From Pseudomonas sp. 6D_7.1_Bac1 (GTDB lineage Bacteria > Pseudomonadota > Gammaproteobacteria > Pseudomonadales > Pseudomonadaceae): a stretch of 64,000 nt of DNA. The DNA is taken from assembly GCF_025465945.1 (NCBI RefSeq), contig NZ_JANLNW010000071.1, forward strand, positions 1 to 64,000, in the 5' to 3' direction. The position numbers were made by a program, and so were the translations under genes. Under the pieces are notes generated by a model. The model was not told the origin of the DNA and ran no database searches. It saw only the letters and a program-made list of their open reading frames with translations. Of this stretch, positions 35,536-43,907 are shown in pieces (positions within the stretch are counted from its first letter, which is position 1; the number at the start of each line of letters is the position of its first letter).

Positions 35536-36270
35536 TCAGCCTTCGACCGAACCGCCGGCCAGCGCGCAGAGCTGAATCGGGTCGAGGATGTGCACTTCCT
35601 TGCCTTCGGCGGCGATCAGTTCGTTCTGCTGAAAGCGGGTGAACACGCGGGATACGGTTTCCACTGCAAGACCCAGGTAGTTGCCGATTTCGTTACGCGA
35701 CATGCTCAGGCGGAACTGGTTGGCAGAGAACCCGCGAGCGCGGAAACGTGCCGACAGGTTGACCAGAAACGTGGCGATACGCTCGTCAGCGGTTTTCTTC
35801 GAGAGTAACAGCATCATTTGCTGATCGTCGCGAATCTCGCGGCTCATCACCCGCATCAACTGGCGGCGCAGCTGCGGTAGTTGCAAGGCCAGTTCATCAA
35901 GGCGTTCGAAGGGGATTTCGCACACCGAAGTGGTTTCCAGCGCCTGGGCGGAAACCGGGTGGCTTTCGGTGTCCATGCCGGACAGGCCGACCAGCTCGCT
36001 CGGCAGGTGGAAACCAGTGAGCTGTTCTTCGCCGCCATCGCTCAGGCTGAAGGTTTTCAACGCGCCGGAGCGTACTGCAAAGACGGAATCGAACTGGTCG
36101 CCCTGGCGGAACAGGAACTCGCCTTTTTTCAGCGGGCGACCACGTTTGACGATTTCGTCCAGCGCTTCCATGTCTTCCAGATTCAGAGAAAGTGGCAGGC
36201 AGAGAGGGGCCAGGCTGCAATCCTTGCAATGTGCCTGGCTATGAGCGCGCAGTTTAACTGGCTCGGACAT
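35536..36270 (-). CDS. anr: Anaerobic regulator Anr (FNR family)
   Basis: A 244-residue oxygen-sensing Crp/FNR activator. Four cysteines that ligate the 4Fe-4S cluster in FNR/Anr are present (C15, C18, C24 in HCKDCSLAPLC, and C117). A cyclic-nucleotide-fold sensory domain (about 30-150) and a C-terminal winged HTH containing ETVSRVFTRF follow; the E-SR triad is that which reads TTGAT-N4-ATCAA boxes. Such boxes occur nearby, upstream of hemN (37797-37810) and ccoN2 (52029-52042). Low oxygen is therefore the inferred signal linking this gene to the haem and cbb3 genes around it. Confidence 0.96.
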   Translation of the reverse strand: MSEPVKLRAHSQAHCKDCSLAPLCLPLSLNLEDMEALDEIVKRGRPLKKGEFLFRQGDQFDSVFAVRSGALKTFSLSDGGEEQLTGFHLPSELVGLSGMDTESHPVSAQALETTSVCEIPFERLDELALQLPQLRRQLMRVMSREIRDDQQMMLLLSKKTADERIATFLVNLSARFRARGFSANQFRLSMSRNEIGNYLGLAVETVSRVFTRFQQNELIAAEGKEVHILDPIQLCALAGGSVEG

Positions 36271-36349
36271 TTCTTAGATCCTTGTGGGAAAACACACATA
36301 AGATGTAAGGGTAACTCACGCAATGACCTGGAGACCAGCCTGCGGTGTT

Positions 36350-37732
36350 TTAAATCACCCGAGAGAAACGCTGGCGATTCTGTTGCTCCAGGTAAGCATC
36401 GAAGACCATGCACACCGAACGGACCAGCAATCGCCCTGCCGGCAGGACCACGATTTTTTCGTTGTCGAGTTCGATCAGGCCATCCTCGGCCATGGCGCGC
36501 AGCTGCGGCCAGAGCTCGCTGAAGTAGCCGCGAAAATCAATGTTGAAGGCCTGCTCGATCTGGGCGAATGCCAGGCTGAAACTGCAAATCAACTGCTGAA
36601 TCACAGCCCGCCGCAGGCGGTCGTCCTGGTTGCACAGCAAGCCGCGACTGGTGCCCAGTTGTGCGCTCGCCAGCGCATTTTGGTACTGATTCAAATCGCT
36701 ACTGTTCTGGCAATACAAATCACCGATCTGGCTGATGGCCGACACGCCAAGTCCGATCAGGTCGCAGTGACCGTGGGTGGTGTAACCCTGGAAGTTGCGT
36801 TGTAGCGTTGATTCTTCCTGAGCGATGGCCAGTTCATCATCGGGCAGGGCGAAATGGTCCATGCCGATGTAGCGATAACCGGCGGCGGTCAGTTGCTCGA
36901 TGGTGCGCTGGAGCATGTTCAGCTTTTCGGCGGGAGCCGGCAGGTCGTTGCTGTTGATTCGCCGCTGCGGCATGAAGCGTTCCGGCAGGTGCGCGTAGTT
37001 GAACACCGAGAGTCGGTCCGGTTGCAGGCTGATGACTTCGTCCACGGTGCGGGCGAAGTTCTCGGCGGTTTGCTTGGGCAGGCCGTAGATCAGGTCGATG
37101 TTGATCGAGCGAAACTGCAAGGTACGCGCCGCGTCGATCACTGCCCGGGTCTCCTCCAGGCTTTGCAGGCGATTGACCGCGCGCTGTACCGCAGGGTCGA
37201 GGTCTTGCAGGCCGATGCTGACCCGATTGAAGCCCAGCTCACGCAGCAGGCCCATGGTCGACCAGTCGGCTTCTCGTGGGTCGATCTCGATGCCGTAATC
37301 GCCGGAGTCGTCGTCCAGCAGGTTGAAATGCTTGCGCAGCTGGGCCATCAGATGGCGCAGTTCGTCGTGGCTGAGAAAGGTCGGGGTACCGCCGCCAAAG
37401 TGCAATTGTTCGACTTTCTGGCTTGGGTCCAGATGACAGGCGATCAGCTGGATTTCCTGTTCCAGACGCTGCAAGTAGGGCAGGGCGCGGCCACGGTCCT
37501 TGGTGATGACCTTGTTGCAAGCGCAGTAGTAGCAAATGTTCGCGCAGAACGGCACATGCACGTACAGCGACAATGGCCGCTGGGCCTTGCGGCTATCACG
37601 CAGGGCATGGAGCAGGTCGAACGTGCCAACCTGGCTGTTGAATTGCACCGCGGTCGGGTACGAGGTGTAGCGTGGCCCCGCCAGGTCATAACGGCGGATC
37701 AGATCTGTGTCCCAACGAATGGCGTCGAGCAT
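36350..37732 (-). CDS. hemN: Oxygen-independent coproporphyrinogen III dehydrogenase
   Basis: A 460-residue radical SAM enzyme decarboxylating coproporphyrinogen III to protoporphyrinogen IX without oxygen. The CxxxCxxC cluster motif (C63, C67, C70 in PFCANICYYC), the HFGGGTPTFL motif and the full HemN length, including the C-terminal domain, separate it from the haem-transfer protein HemW. A perfect Anr box lies 65-78 bases upstream of the start codon, so induction by Anr at low oxygen is expected. It supplies haem to the cbb3 oxidases encoded nearby. Confidence 0.96.
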   Translation of the reverse strand: MLDAIRWDTDLIRRYDLAGPRYTSYPTAVQFNSQVGTFDLLHALRDSRKAQRPLSLYVHVPFCANICYYCACNKVITKDRGRALPYLQRLEQEIQLIACHLDPSQKVEQLHFGGGTPTFLSHDELRHLMAQLRKHFNLLDDDSGDYGIEIDPREADWSTMGLLRELGFNRVSIGLQDLDPAVQRAVNRLQSLEETRAVIDAARTLQFRSINIDLIYGLPKQTAENFARTVDEVISLQPDRLSVFNYAHLPERFMPQRRINSNDLPAPAEKLNMLQRTIEQLTAAGYRYIGMDHFALPDDELAIAQEESTLQRNFQGYTTHGHCDLIGLGVSAISQIGDLYCQNSSDLNQYQNALASAQLGTSRGLLCNQDDRLRRAVIQQLICSFSLAFAQIEQAFNIDFRGYFSELWPQLRAMAEDGLIELDNEKIVVLPAGRLLVRSVCMVFDAYLEQQNRQRFSRVI

Positions 37733-37796
37733 GCGGGCATTCCCCCGGATAGGCTGGCAGTGTTGGCGAGTCTAGGGGGTTCACATAATGGTCATC

Positions 37797-37810
37797 TTGA
37801 TTTGCATCAA
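37797..37810 (-). promoter_or_regulatory. Anr/FNR box upstream of hemN
   Basis: TTGATTTGCATCAA, a perfect TTGAT-N4-ATCAA palindrome, centred about 71 bases before the hemN start codon. It is 30 bases from a REP pair. Confidence 0.85.
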
Positions 37811-37840
37811 CGGTCGATCCGGGTTGCCGGTGATGGCCCC

Positions 37841-37904
37841 TTCGCGAGCAGGCTCGCTCCCACAGGGGAATGCATTTCAATGTGGGAGTGGGCTTGCTCG
37901 CGAA
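37841..37904. repeat. REP pair (GGGAGCGAGCCTGCTCGCGA family)
   Basis: Arms ttcgcgagcaggctcgctcc at 37841 and a diverged reverse-complement arm (gggagtgggcttgctcgcgaa) ending at 37904, between hemN and the SafE-like gene, close to the hemN Anr box. Confidence 0.88.
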
Positions 37905-37919
37905 GGACGCATCGCCGAT

Positions 37920-38603
37920 CTAATGCCCCATCAACCAATGCTGATGCGGCCCAGGCAAGGTCCAGAGGCCGAACAGGATCACCAGCAAGCCGCCGGTCAT
38001 GCGCACGCTGCGTTTGCGCAGGAGTGCGGTGACGCGCTCGGCGGCCAGCCCGGTGGCGAGCAGCACCGGCCAGGTGCCGAGGCCGAACGCGAGCATCAAC
38101 AACGCGCTGTCGATGGCGTTGCCCTGGCTGGCGGACCACAGCAGCGTGCTGTAGACCAAACCACACGGCAACCAGCCCCAGAGCGCGCCCAACAGCAATG
38201 CGCGTGGCAGGCTCGACACGGGCAGCAAGCGGTTGGCAACTGGCTGTATGTGGCGCCACAGGCCGCGCCCCAGGCTTTCGATTCGGGTCAGGCCGCTCCA
38301 CCAGCCGGCCAGGTACAGGCCCATGGCGATCAACAGCAATCCGGCCAGGATCCGCATGAACATCGCCGCCGGGCTGTTGGCCACGGCCCACCCTGCCAGG
38401 CCGATCAGCAGGCCGGCGGTGGCGTAGCTGAGAATCCGCCCGAGGTTGTACGCCAGCAGCAAACGAAAACGCCGGCTGCGTTGTTCCTTGGGGATCGCCA
38501 GGGTCAGCGCACCCATCAGCCCGCCGCACATGCCCAGGCAATGCCCGCCGCCGAGCAGGCCCAGGATCACCGCGGACACCAGCATGGGGGCCAGCTCAAA
38601 CAT
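37920..38603 (-). CDS. TauE/SafE-like membrane protein of the cbb3 assembly cluster
   Basis: A 227-residue inner-membrane protein with about six hydrophobic helices, of the UreH/SafE-related family routinely found after ccoS. The GGGHCLGMCGGLMGALTL segment near the N-terminus, with its histidine and cysteines, is typical and may bind metal. It overlaps the ccoS stop by 8 bases, so it is translationally coupled to the cbb3 maturation genes and probably acts in copper or haem handling for the oxidase. The exact function is not established. The sequence does not show it to be a sulfite exporter, in spite of the common family name. Confidence 0.8.
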   Translation of the reverse strand: MFELAPMLVSAVILGLLGGGHCLGMCGGLMGALTLAIPKEQRSRRFRLLLAYNLGRILSYATAGLLIGLAGWAVANSPAAMFMRILAGLLLIAMGLYLAGWWSGLTRIESLGRGLWRHIQPVANRLLPVSSLPRALLLGALWGWLPCGLVYSTLLWSASQGNAIDSALLMLAFGLGTWPVLLATGLAAERVTALLRKRSVRMTGGLLVILFGLWTLPGPHQHWLMGH

Positions 38604-38826
38604 GAGGCGGGGCCTTGTCGGCCGGCTTGGCCGGATCAGCCGGCGGGTGGCCGCTGGCTTCGTCGACAGCCGCCTGATGGTTCGGGTCCTGGTCGTCGAA
38701 CAGGATGCTGTGGGCCGGACCGTCGAGGTCGTCGTACTGACCGCTGTCGACCGCCCAGAAGAAGATGTAAATGGCGATGGCGACGATCAGCAGCGCCGCC
38801 GGGATCATCACGTAGAGAGCTGGCAT
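38596..38826 (-). CDS. ccoS: cbb3 oxidase assembly protein CcoS
   Basis: A 76-residue single-span membrane protein needed for cofactor insertion into cbb3 oxidase. The helix MIPAALLIVAIAIYIFFWAVDSG (about residues 7-29) followed by GQYDDLDGPAHSILFDD is the CcoS signature. The C-terminal tail (about 50-76) is Pro/Ala-rich and variable. It starts 22 bases after the ccoI stop and overlaps the next gene by 8 bases. Confidence 0.93.
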   Translation of the reverse strand: MPALYVMIPAALLIVAIAIYIFFWAVDSGQYDDLDGPAHSILFDDQDPNHQAAVDEASGHPPADPAKPADKAPPHV

Positions 38827-38848
38827 CTGGACTCCATGCTCGTGCGGC

Positions 38849-41311
38849 TCAGGCCGGCAGCGGGCGGGTTTCTGGCGTGGCGTTGATGCTTGGCTGGCTC
38901 GGCATGCGAGTCAGGCGCAGTGCATTCAACACCACAGTCAGGGAACTGATGGACATGCCGACTGCGGCCCACACCGGAGTGATCCAGCCGAGGGCGGCGA
39001 ATGGCAACATGAGGCCATTGTACAGCCCGGCCCACAGCAGGTTCTCGATGATTACCCGGCGTGTGCGTCGGGCCAGGCTGAAGGCCTGCACCAACGCGTC
39101 GAGGCGGTTGGACAGCAGCACCGCGTCGGCGCTGGTTTTCGCCAGATCGGTGGCCGAGCCCATGGCCACGCTGATGTCGGCGGCGGCCAGCACCGGCACA
39201 TCGTTGACCCCGTCGCCGAGCATCAGCACCTTGCGGCCTTCCTGGTGCAGTTGCTTGAGCACCTGCAGCTTGTCATCCGGGCGCAATCCGCCACGGGCTT
39301 CGTCGATGCCCAATTCAGCGGCGACACTGGCGACCATCGGCGAGCTGTCACCGGACAGCAGCAACGTGCGCCAACCGCGTGCTTTGCACGCCGCGAGCAG
39401 GGCCGGAGCGTCGCTGCGCAGGCGGTCATCGAGGACGAACCAGGCGAGTGCGCCGTGACTGTCGCCGAGCAACAGCCATTGGCCGGCTTCATCCGGCATT
39501 GTCGGCATCGCACAGCCGCTGAGCTCGCAGACAAACGCCGGTTGACCGATGCGCAGACGCTGTTCGCCGACCAGGCCCTCAAGGCCCAATCCTGGGGTGC
39601 TGAGGACTTCTTCTGCCGCCAGTGGCGCCCGGCCAAAAGCGCGAGCGATCGGGTGTTCTGAGCGGTTTTCCAGGGCGGCGGCGAGGCCCAAGCACTGGTC
39701 GCTGTCGAGTGCGCCCAGTGGTCGAATCGAACGCAAGGCCAGGCGACCCTCAGTGAGGGTGCCGGTCTTGTCGAAAATCACCGTGTCGATCTGATTCAGG
39801 CCTTCCAGCACGTGGCCGCGCGTCAGCAGCAGGCCGAGTTTGTGCAAGGTGCCGGTAGCGGCGGTCAGTGCAGTCGGCGTGGCCAGCGACAAGGCGCAAG
39901 GGCAGGTCGCGACCAGCATCGCCAGAACGATCCAGAACGCGCGGGACGCATCCAGTTCCCACCAGAGTAAACCGATGGCGGCGGCGGCAATCAGCGACAG
40001 CAGCAGAAACCACTGCGCGGCGCGGTCGGCGATTTCTGCCAGGCGCGGTTTCTCCGCCTGGGCGCGCTCCAGCAGGCGGACGATGGCCGAGAGGCGAGTG
40101 TCCTGGCCCAGCGCCAGCACTTCGACGGTCAACACACCCTCGACGTTCAGGGTGCCGGCAGTCACCGCGTCGCCGAGCGTTCGAGGTTGTGGCAGGTACT
40201 CGCCGGTGAGCAGCGATTCATCAATGCTCGACTGGCCGTCGAGGATCTTGCCATCGGCCGGCAGGATGGCGCCGGGATGCACCAACACATGGTCACGAAG
40301 GCGCAACTCGCTGAGCAAGATGCGCTCGCTTTGACCGTCGGCGCTCAGGCGCAGGCACGACGCGGGCAACAGGTTCACCAACTGTGCAGTGGCTGCGGCG
40401 GTGCGTTCGCGGGCGCGGCGCTCCAGGTAACGGCCAGCCAGTAGAAACAGCGCAAACATCCCGACCGCGTCGAAATACAGCTCACCGACTCCAGTGATCG
40501 AGGTCCAGATCCCGGCGAGGTAGGCGCCGCCGATGGCCAGCGAAACGGAAACGTCCATGGTCAGGTGGCGGGTGCGCAGGTCGCGCATCGCACCTTTGAA
40601 AAACGGCGCGCAGCTGTAGAACACAATCGGTGTGGTCAGGAACAGTGCGACCCAGCGCAGAATGGTGTGCAACTCGGGGCTGAGGTCGATGTTGAATTCT
40701 GGCCAGGTGGCCATGGTTGCCATCATCGCCTGAAACCACAGCAAGCCGGCGACGCCCAGTTGACGCAAGGCCAGGCGGTTTTCGCTGGCCAGCTGTTCGC
40801 AGGCTTGGTCGGCCTGATAGGGGTGGGCGGCGTAGCCGATGTGGCGCAGTTCGCTGAGCACCTGGCTCAACGGCAACTGACTGTCGGCCCAGCGTACGTG
40901 CAGGCGATGGTTGGACAGGTTCAACCGTGCCTCGGCCACGGCGGGCAGGCTGCGCAGGTGTTTCTCGATCAGCCAGCCGCAGGCCGCGCAGCTGATGCCT
41001 TCCATCAGCAGGGTGGTTTCGGCCAGATCGCCTTCGTGGCGGACGAAGGGTTGTTGCACGTCGGCACGGTCATACAGCGCCAGTTCGTCCACCAGTTGCA
41101 CTGGCAAGGCTTCCGGGTTGGCCGAGGCCTCGCTGCGGTGGCTGTAATAATGTTCCAGCCCGCCGGCGACAATCGCCTCGGCCACGGCCTGGCAACCCGG
41201 ACAGCAGAGCTCGCGGGTTTCGCCGAGAACGACGGCGGTAAACCGGCTGCCGGGCGGGACGGGCAGGGCGCAGTGGTAGCAGGGAGTGGGCGTGGTCATG
41301 TTTGTTGCCAT
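38849..41311 (-). CDS. ccoI: Copper-translocating P1B-type ATPase CcoI
   Basis: An 820-residue inner-membrane pump exporting copper for cbb3 oxidase biogenesis (FixI/CcoI, CtpA-type). N-terminal cysteine-rich CYHCALPV / CCPGCQAV region, a heavy-metal-associated domain with GISCAACGWLIE, eight predicted helices with the CPC motif (ATCPCALSLATP), the phosphorylation site DKTGTLTEGR and the hinge GDGVNDVPVLAAAD are all present. Start at 41311 or at the in-frame ATG 41299; neither has a strong ribosome binding site. A REP pair separates it from ccoH upstream. Confidence 0.94.
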   Translation of the reverse strand: MATNMTTPTPCYHCALPVPPGSRFTAVVLGETRELCCPGCQAVAEAIVAGGLEHYYSHRSEASANPEALPVQLVDELALYDRADVQQPFVRHEGDLAETTLLMEGISCAACGWLIEKHLRSLPAVAEARLNLSNHRLHVRWADSQLPLSQVLSELRHIGYAAHPYQADQACEQLASENRLALRQLGVAGLLWFQAMMATMATWPEFNIDLSPELHTILRWVALFLTTPIVFYSCAPFFKGAMRDLRTRHLTMDVSVSLAIGGAYLAGIWTSITGVGELYFDAVGMFALFLLAGRYLERRARERTAAATAQLVNLLPASCLRLSADGQSERILLSELRLRDHVLVHPGAILPADGKILDGQSSIDESLLTGEYLPQPRTLGDAVTAGTLNVEGVLTVEVLALGQDTRLSAIVRLLERAQAEKPRLAEIADRAAQWFLLLSLIAAAAIGLLWWELDASRAFWIVLAMLVATCPCALSLATPTALTAATGTLHKLGLLLTRGHVLEGLNQIDTVIFDKTGTLTEGRLALRSIRPLGALDSDQCLGLAAALENRSEHPIARAFGRAPLAAEEVLSTPGLGLEGLVGEQRLRIGQPAFVCELSGCAMPTMPDEAGQWLLLGDSHGALAWFVLDDRLRSDAPALLAACKARGWRTLLLSGDSSPMVASVAAELGIDEARGGLRPDDKLQVLKQLHQEGRKVLMLGDGVNDVPVLAAADISVAMGSATDLAKTSADAVLLSNRLDALVQAFSLARRTRRVIIENLLWAGLYNGLMLPFAALGWITPVWAAVGMSISSLTVVLNALRLTRMPSQPSINATPETRPLPA

Positions 41312-41320
41312 GAGAACTAC

Positions 41321-41453
41321 TGTGGCGAGGGAGCTTGCTCCCGCTCGGCTGCGAAGCAGTCGTCAAACTGCGCCCGCGATAGGTCTGAAAGAGCCGGTCT
41401 GCAGAGTTCGGGGGCGCTTCGCACCCCAGCGGGAGCAAGCTCCCTCGCCACAG
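41321..41453. repeat. REP pair (GAGGGAGCTTGCTCCC family) inside the cco assembly genes
   Basis: Arms tgtggcgagggagcttgctc at 41321 and gagcaagctccctcgccaca ending at 41452 fill the ccoH-ccoI gap. The left arm ends only about 10 bases from the ccoI start codon. Confidence 0.88.
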
Positions 41454-41464
41454 ATCGCAGGTTT

Positions 41465-42004
41465 TTACTGCTTCAGGTCTTCCGCGCCCTGCAGCGGTTC
41501 GTCGCCGAGCAGCAAATCCTTGTCGTGGCTGATCTGTTCTTCTTCGAACAGGCGCCACACATGATCGTCCTGGCTGCCCAGCAGCTCGACGAAGCGCCGG
41601 CCTTCGATCTTGTCGGTCAACTGGCCGATATAACGCCCCTGTTCGGTCTCGCTACGGGTCAGGATGATCTTGCGATCCTTCTCCGGCTGGGTCGGTGAGA
41701 TCAGGTTCAGTTCCACGGTCGCAGGCATGCTATTGCCGGTCAGGTGCAAGTCGACCTCACCGGTCACTTCATCCAGGCGCAGGCGGGCATGCATCAGCAG
41801 GGTCTGGGCCAGCAACTCGCGGTCCAGCGAGCGGTTGATACCTTTACCCGCCTCGTAGTAGTTGTCGTTGACCAGGTTGTCCGGGTTTTTCACCGCGATG
41901 GTCACCATGGACAGGGTCAGTGTCACCGAACAGGCCAGGATACCGATGATGATCCATGGCCAGAGGTGCTTGTACCAAGGGCTGGTGGCAGTTGCTGCGG
42001 GCAT
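41465..42004 (-). CDS. ccoH: cbb3 oxidase assembly protein CcoH (FixH family)
   Basis: A 179-residue membrane protein that stays associated with cbb3 oxidase during assembly. One N-terminal helix (WPWIIIGILACSVTLTLSMVTIAV, about residues 15-38) is followed by a periplasmic domain; the NPDNLVNDNYYEAGKGINR segment after the helix is the FixH signature. ATG 42004 follows a GAGAGAAG ribosome binding site; it is 11 bases after the ccoG stop. Confidence 0.9.
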   Translation of the reverse strand: MPAATATSPWYKHLWPWIIIGILACSVTLTLSMVTIAVKNPDNLVNDNYYEAGKGINRSLDRELLAQTLLMHARLRLDEVTGEVDLHLTGNSMPATVELNLISPTQPEKDRKIILTRSETEQGRYIGQLTDKIEGRRFVELLGSQDDHVWRLFEEEQISHDKDLLLGDEPLQGAEDLKQ

Positions 42005-42015
42005 GATGACTTCTC

Positions 42016-43434
42016 TCAACGAATTTGTGGGCCGATGAACCGGCTCTTGGCTTCAACGTGGACGCTGTCGTCGTCGGCATCCTTGAGGGTGAATTTCACC
42101 TCGTTGGTGCTGGACGGCAGTTGTTCCGGTGCGCTCGACAATTCGACCGGCATGTTGAAAATTTCCCCGGCGGTCACCTTGATCTCGCGCTTGCCTTGCA
42201 GCTTGAGATCCGGCAGGCCGGAGGCTTCCAGCACGTAGGTGTGGTCGCGCTGGTCCTTGTTCATGATTTTGAGGCTGTAGACGTTCTCGATCCGGCCTTC
42301 GGCGTTCTCGCGATACAGCACACGGTCCTTGCTGACATCGAAACCGACCAGCGACCGCATGAAGAACGCAGTGATCAGCAGGCCGATCATGGTCAGCAAC
42401 ACCAGCGCGTAGCCGATCAGGCGCGGACGCAGTTTATGGGTTTTTTGCCCGGACAGGTTGTGCTCGGTGGTGTAGCTGATCAGCCCGCGCGGGTACTCCA
42501 TCTTGTCCATGATGCTGTCGCAGGCATCGACGCAGGCGGCGCAGCCGATGCATTCGATCTGCAAGCCGTCACGGATGTCGATGCCGGTCGGGCACACCTG
42601 AACGCACATGGTGCAGTCGATGCAGTCACCCAGGCCCTGGGCCTTGTAGTCGATGCCTTTCTTGCGCGGCCCACGGGTTTCGCCGCGACGTGGGTCGTAG
42701 GAAACAATCAGCGTGTCCTTGTCGAACATCACGCTCTGGAAGCGCGCATACGGGCACATGTAGATGCACACTTGCTCGCGCAGCCAGCCGGCGTTGCCGT
42801 AGGTGGCGAGGGTGAAGAAACCGACCCAGAAATATGACCAGCCATCGGCCTGGCCGATGAAGAAGTCGATGGTCAGTTCACGAATCGGCGAGAAGTAGCC
42901 GACGAAGGTCATGCCGGTGCCGAAGCCGATCAACAGCCACATCGTGTGTTTGCTGAGCTTGCGCAGGAACTTGTTGGCACTCATCGGTGCCTTGTCGAGC
43001 TTGATGCGCTGGTTGCGGTCGCCTTCGGTGACCTTCTCGCACCACATGAAAATCCAGGTCCAGACGCTCTGCGGGCAGGTATAGCCGCACCAGACGCGTC
43101 CGGCATACACGGTAATGAAGAACAGGCCGAAGGCGCTGATGATCAACAGGCCGGACAGCAGAATGAAGTCCTGTGGCCAGAAGGTTGCGCCGAAGATGAA
43201 GAACTTACGCTCCGGCAGGTTCCACCAGACTGCCTGGTGACCGCCCCAGTTGAGCCAGACCGTGCCGAAATACAACAGGAACAACACGGCACCGCCGACC
43301 ATCCGCAGATTGCGGAACAGACCGGTGAAGGCGCGGGTGTAGATTTTTTCCCGAGAGGCGTAGAGGTCGACGCTGTTATTCGCGTTCTTGGCAGGTGGGG
43401 TGACGTCGTGTACCGGAATCTGGTTGCTCATCAT
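42016..43434 (-). CDS. ccoG: cbb3 oxidase accessory protein CcoG (FixG/RdxA)
   Basis: A 472-residue polytopic membrane protein with two 4Fe-4S cluster motifs (CIDCTMCVQVCPTG and CIGCAACVDACDS, about 265-300) that in Rhodobacter reduces Cu(II) during cbb3 assembly. About five N-terminal and central helices, the CGYTCPQSVWTWIFMW motif near residue 117 and a C-terminal Ig-like domain (about 365-472) are visible. First gene of the ccoGH-IS set. Two adjacent ATG codons (43434, 43431) are possible starts. A weak Anr-like site lies at 43599-43612. Confidence 0.94.
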   Translation of the reverse strand: MMSNQIPVHDVTPPAKNANNSVDLYASREKIYTRAFTGLFRNLRMVGGAVLFLLYFGTVWLNWGGHQAVWWNLPERKFFIFGATFWPQDFILLSGLLIISAFGLFFITVYAGRVWCGYTCPQSVWTWIFMWCEKVTEGDRNQRIKLDKAPMSANKFLRKLSKHTMWLLIGFGTGMTFVGYFSPIRELTIDFFIGQADGWSYFWVGFFTLATYGNAGWLREQVCIYMCPYARFQSVMFDKDTLIVSYDPRRGETRGPRKKGIDYKAQGLGDCIDCTMCVQVCPTGIDIRDGLQIECIGCAACVDACDSIMDKMEYPRGLISYTTEHNLSGQKTHKLRPRLIGYALVLLTMIGLLITAFFMRSLVGFDVSKDRVLYRENAEGRIENVYSLKIMNKDQRDHTYVLEASGLPDLKLQGKREIKVTAGEIFNMPVELSSAPEQLPSSTNEVKFTLKDADDDSVHVEAKSRFIGPQIR

Positions 43435-43907
43435 TGCATCCCACGGCAGTGGAAAAATGCCTCGGTCAGTACGTGCCGACCGCGGTCAAAAAGAGGTGTT
43501 GCAGTGGCGCAATGATACGCCTGTCGCTCTAGCACAAGGGTGCGACCTTTGGTCGCGTTGGGTAAAAATCGTGGATGGTGTAGCAAATGTAACAAATCGT
43601 GATGCAGGTCAATTGACTTGTTTGAGTATGGACGATTTTCACGCCGCGGTGTTTCCTCCGGCGCATCAACACTCCCCGTGGGCGCTCCTGGTTGGCCGAA
43701 CGCTGCGATTCTCACACGCTCGTCACTGTCAGGTGCTCTTGCAGGGTGTCATCGTGCGTAATAGGTACGTGCTTGTTGTTATAAGAAATATGGTTAATTA
43801 ATTTTGGAATGACGTGGGTTTGTGTTGTTTTTTAGTGTGGGTTAGGTTCTTCGCAAGTCGAATATTTGTTTGGCTTTTATATGGATTTTTATGAATATGG
43901 AATGTTT
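43435..43907. other. AT-rich divergent intergenic region
   Basis: About 470 bases between ccoG and the phosphoesterase gene. The half nearest the phosphoesterase (from about 43740) is clearly AT-rich, unlike the surrounding DNA. GTGATGCAGGTCAA at 43599-43612 (reverse TTGAC-N4-ATCAC) is an imperfect Anr-like site upstream of ccoG. No gene seen. Confidence 0.45.

Noticed and set aside
34750..35808. 352-codon plus-strand frame covering a REP pair, apt and part of anr
   Set aside because: It runs antisense through two certain genes and a repeat; the composition explains it.
37920..38603. Naming the ccoS-adjacent membrane protein a sulfite exporter
   Set aside because: The family label TauE/SafE is only structural; the operon context points to cbb3 oxidase assembly, so no transport substrate was assigned.
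43599..43612. Possible Anr box upstream of ccoG (reverse TTGAC-N4-ATCAC)
   Set aside because: One terminal base differs from the consensus and it lies about 165 bases from the start codon; too weak to list as a separate regulatory feature.
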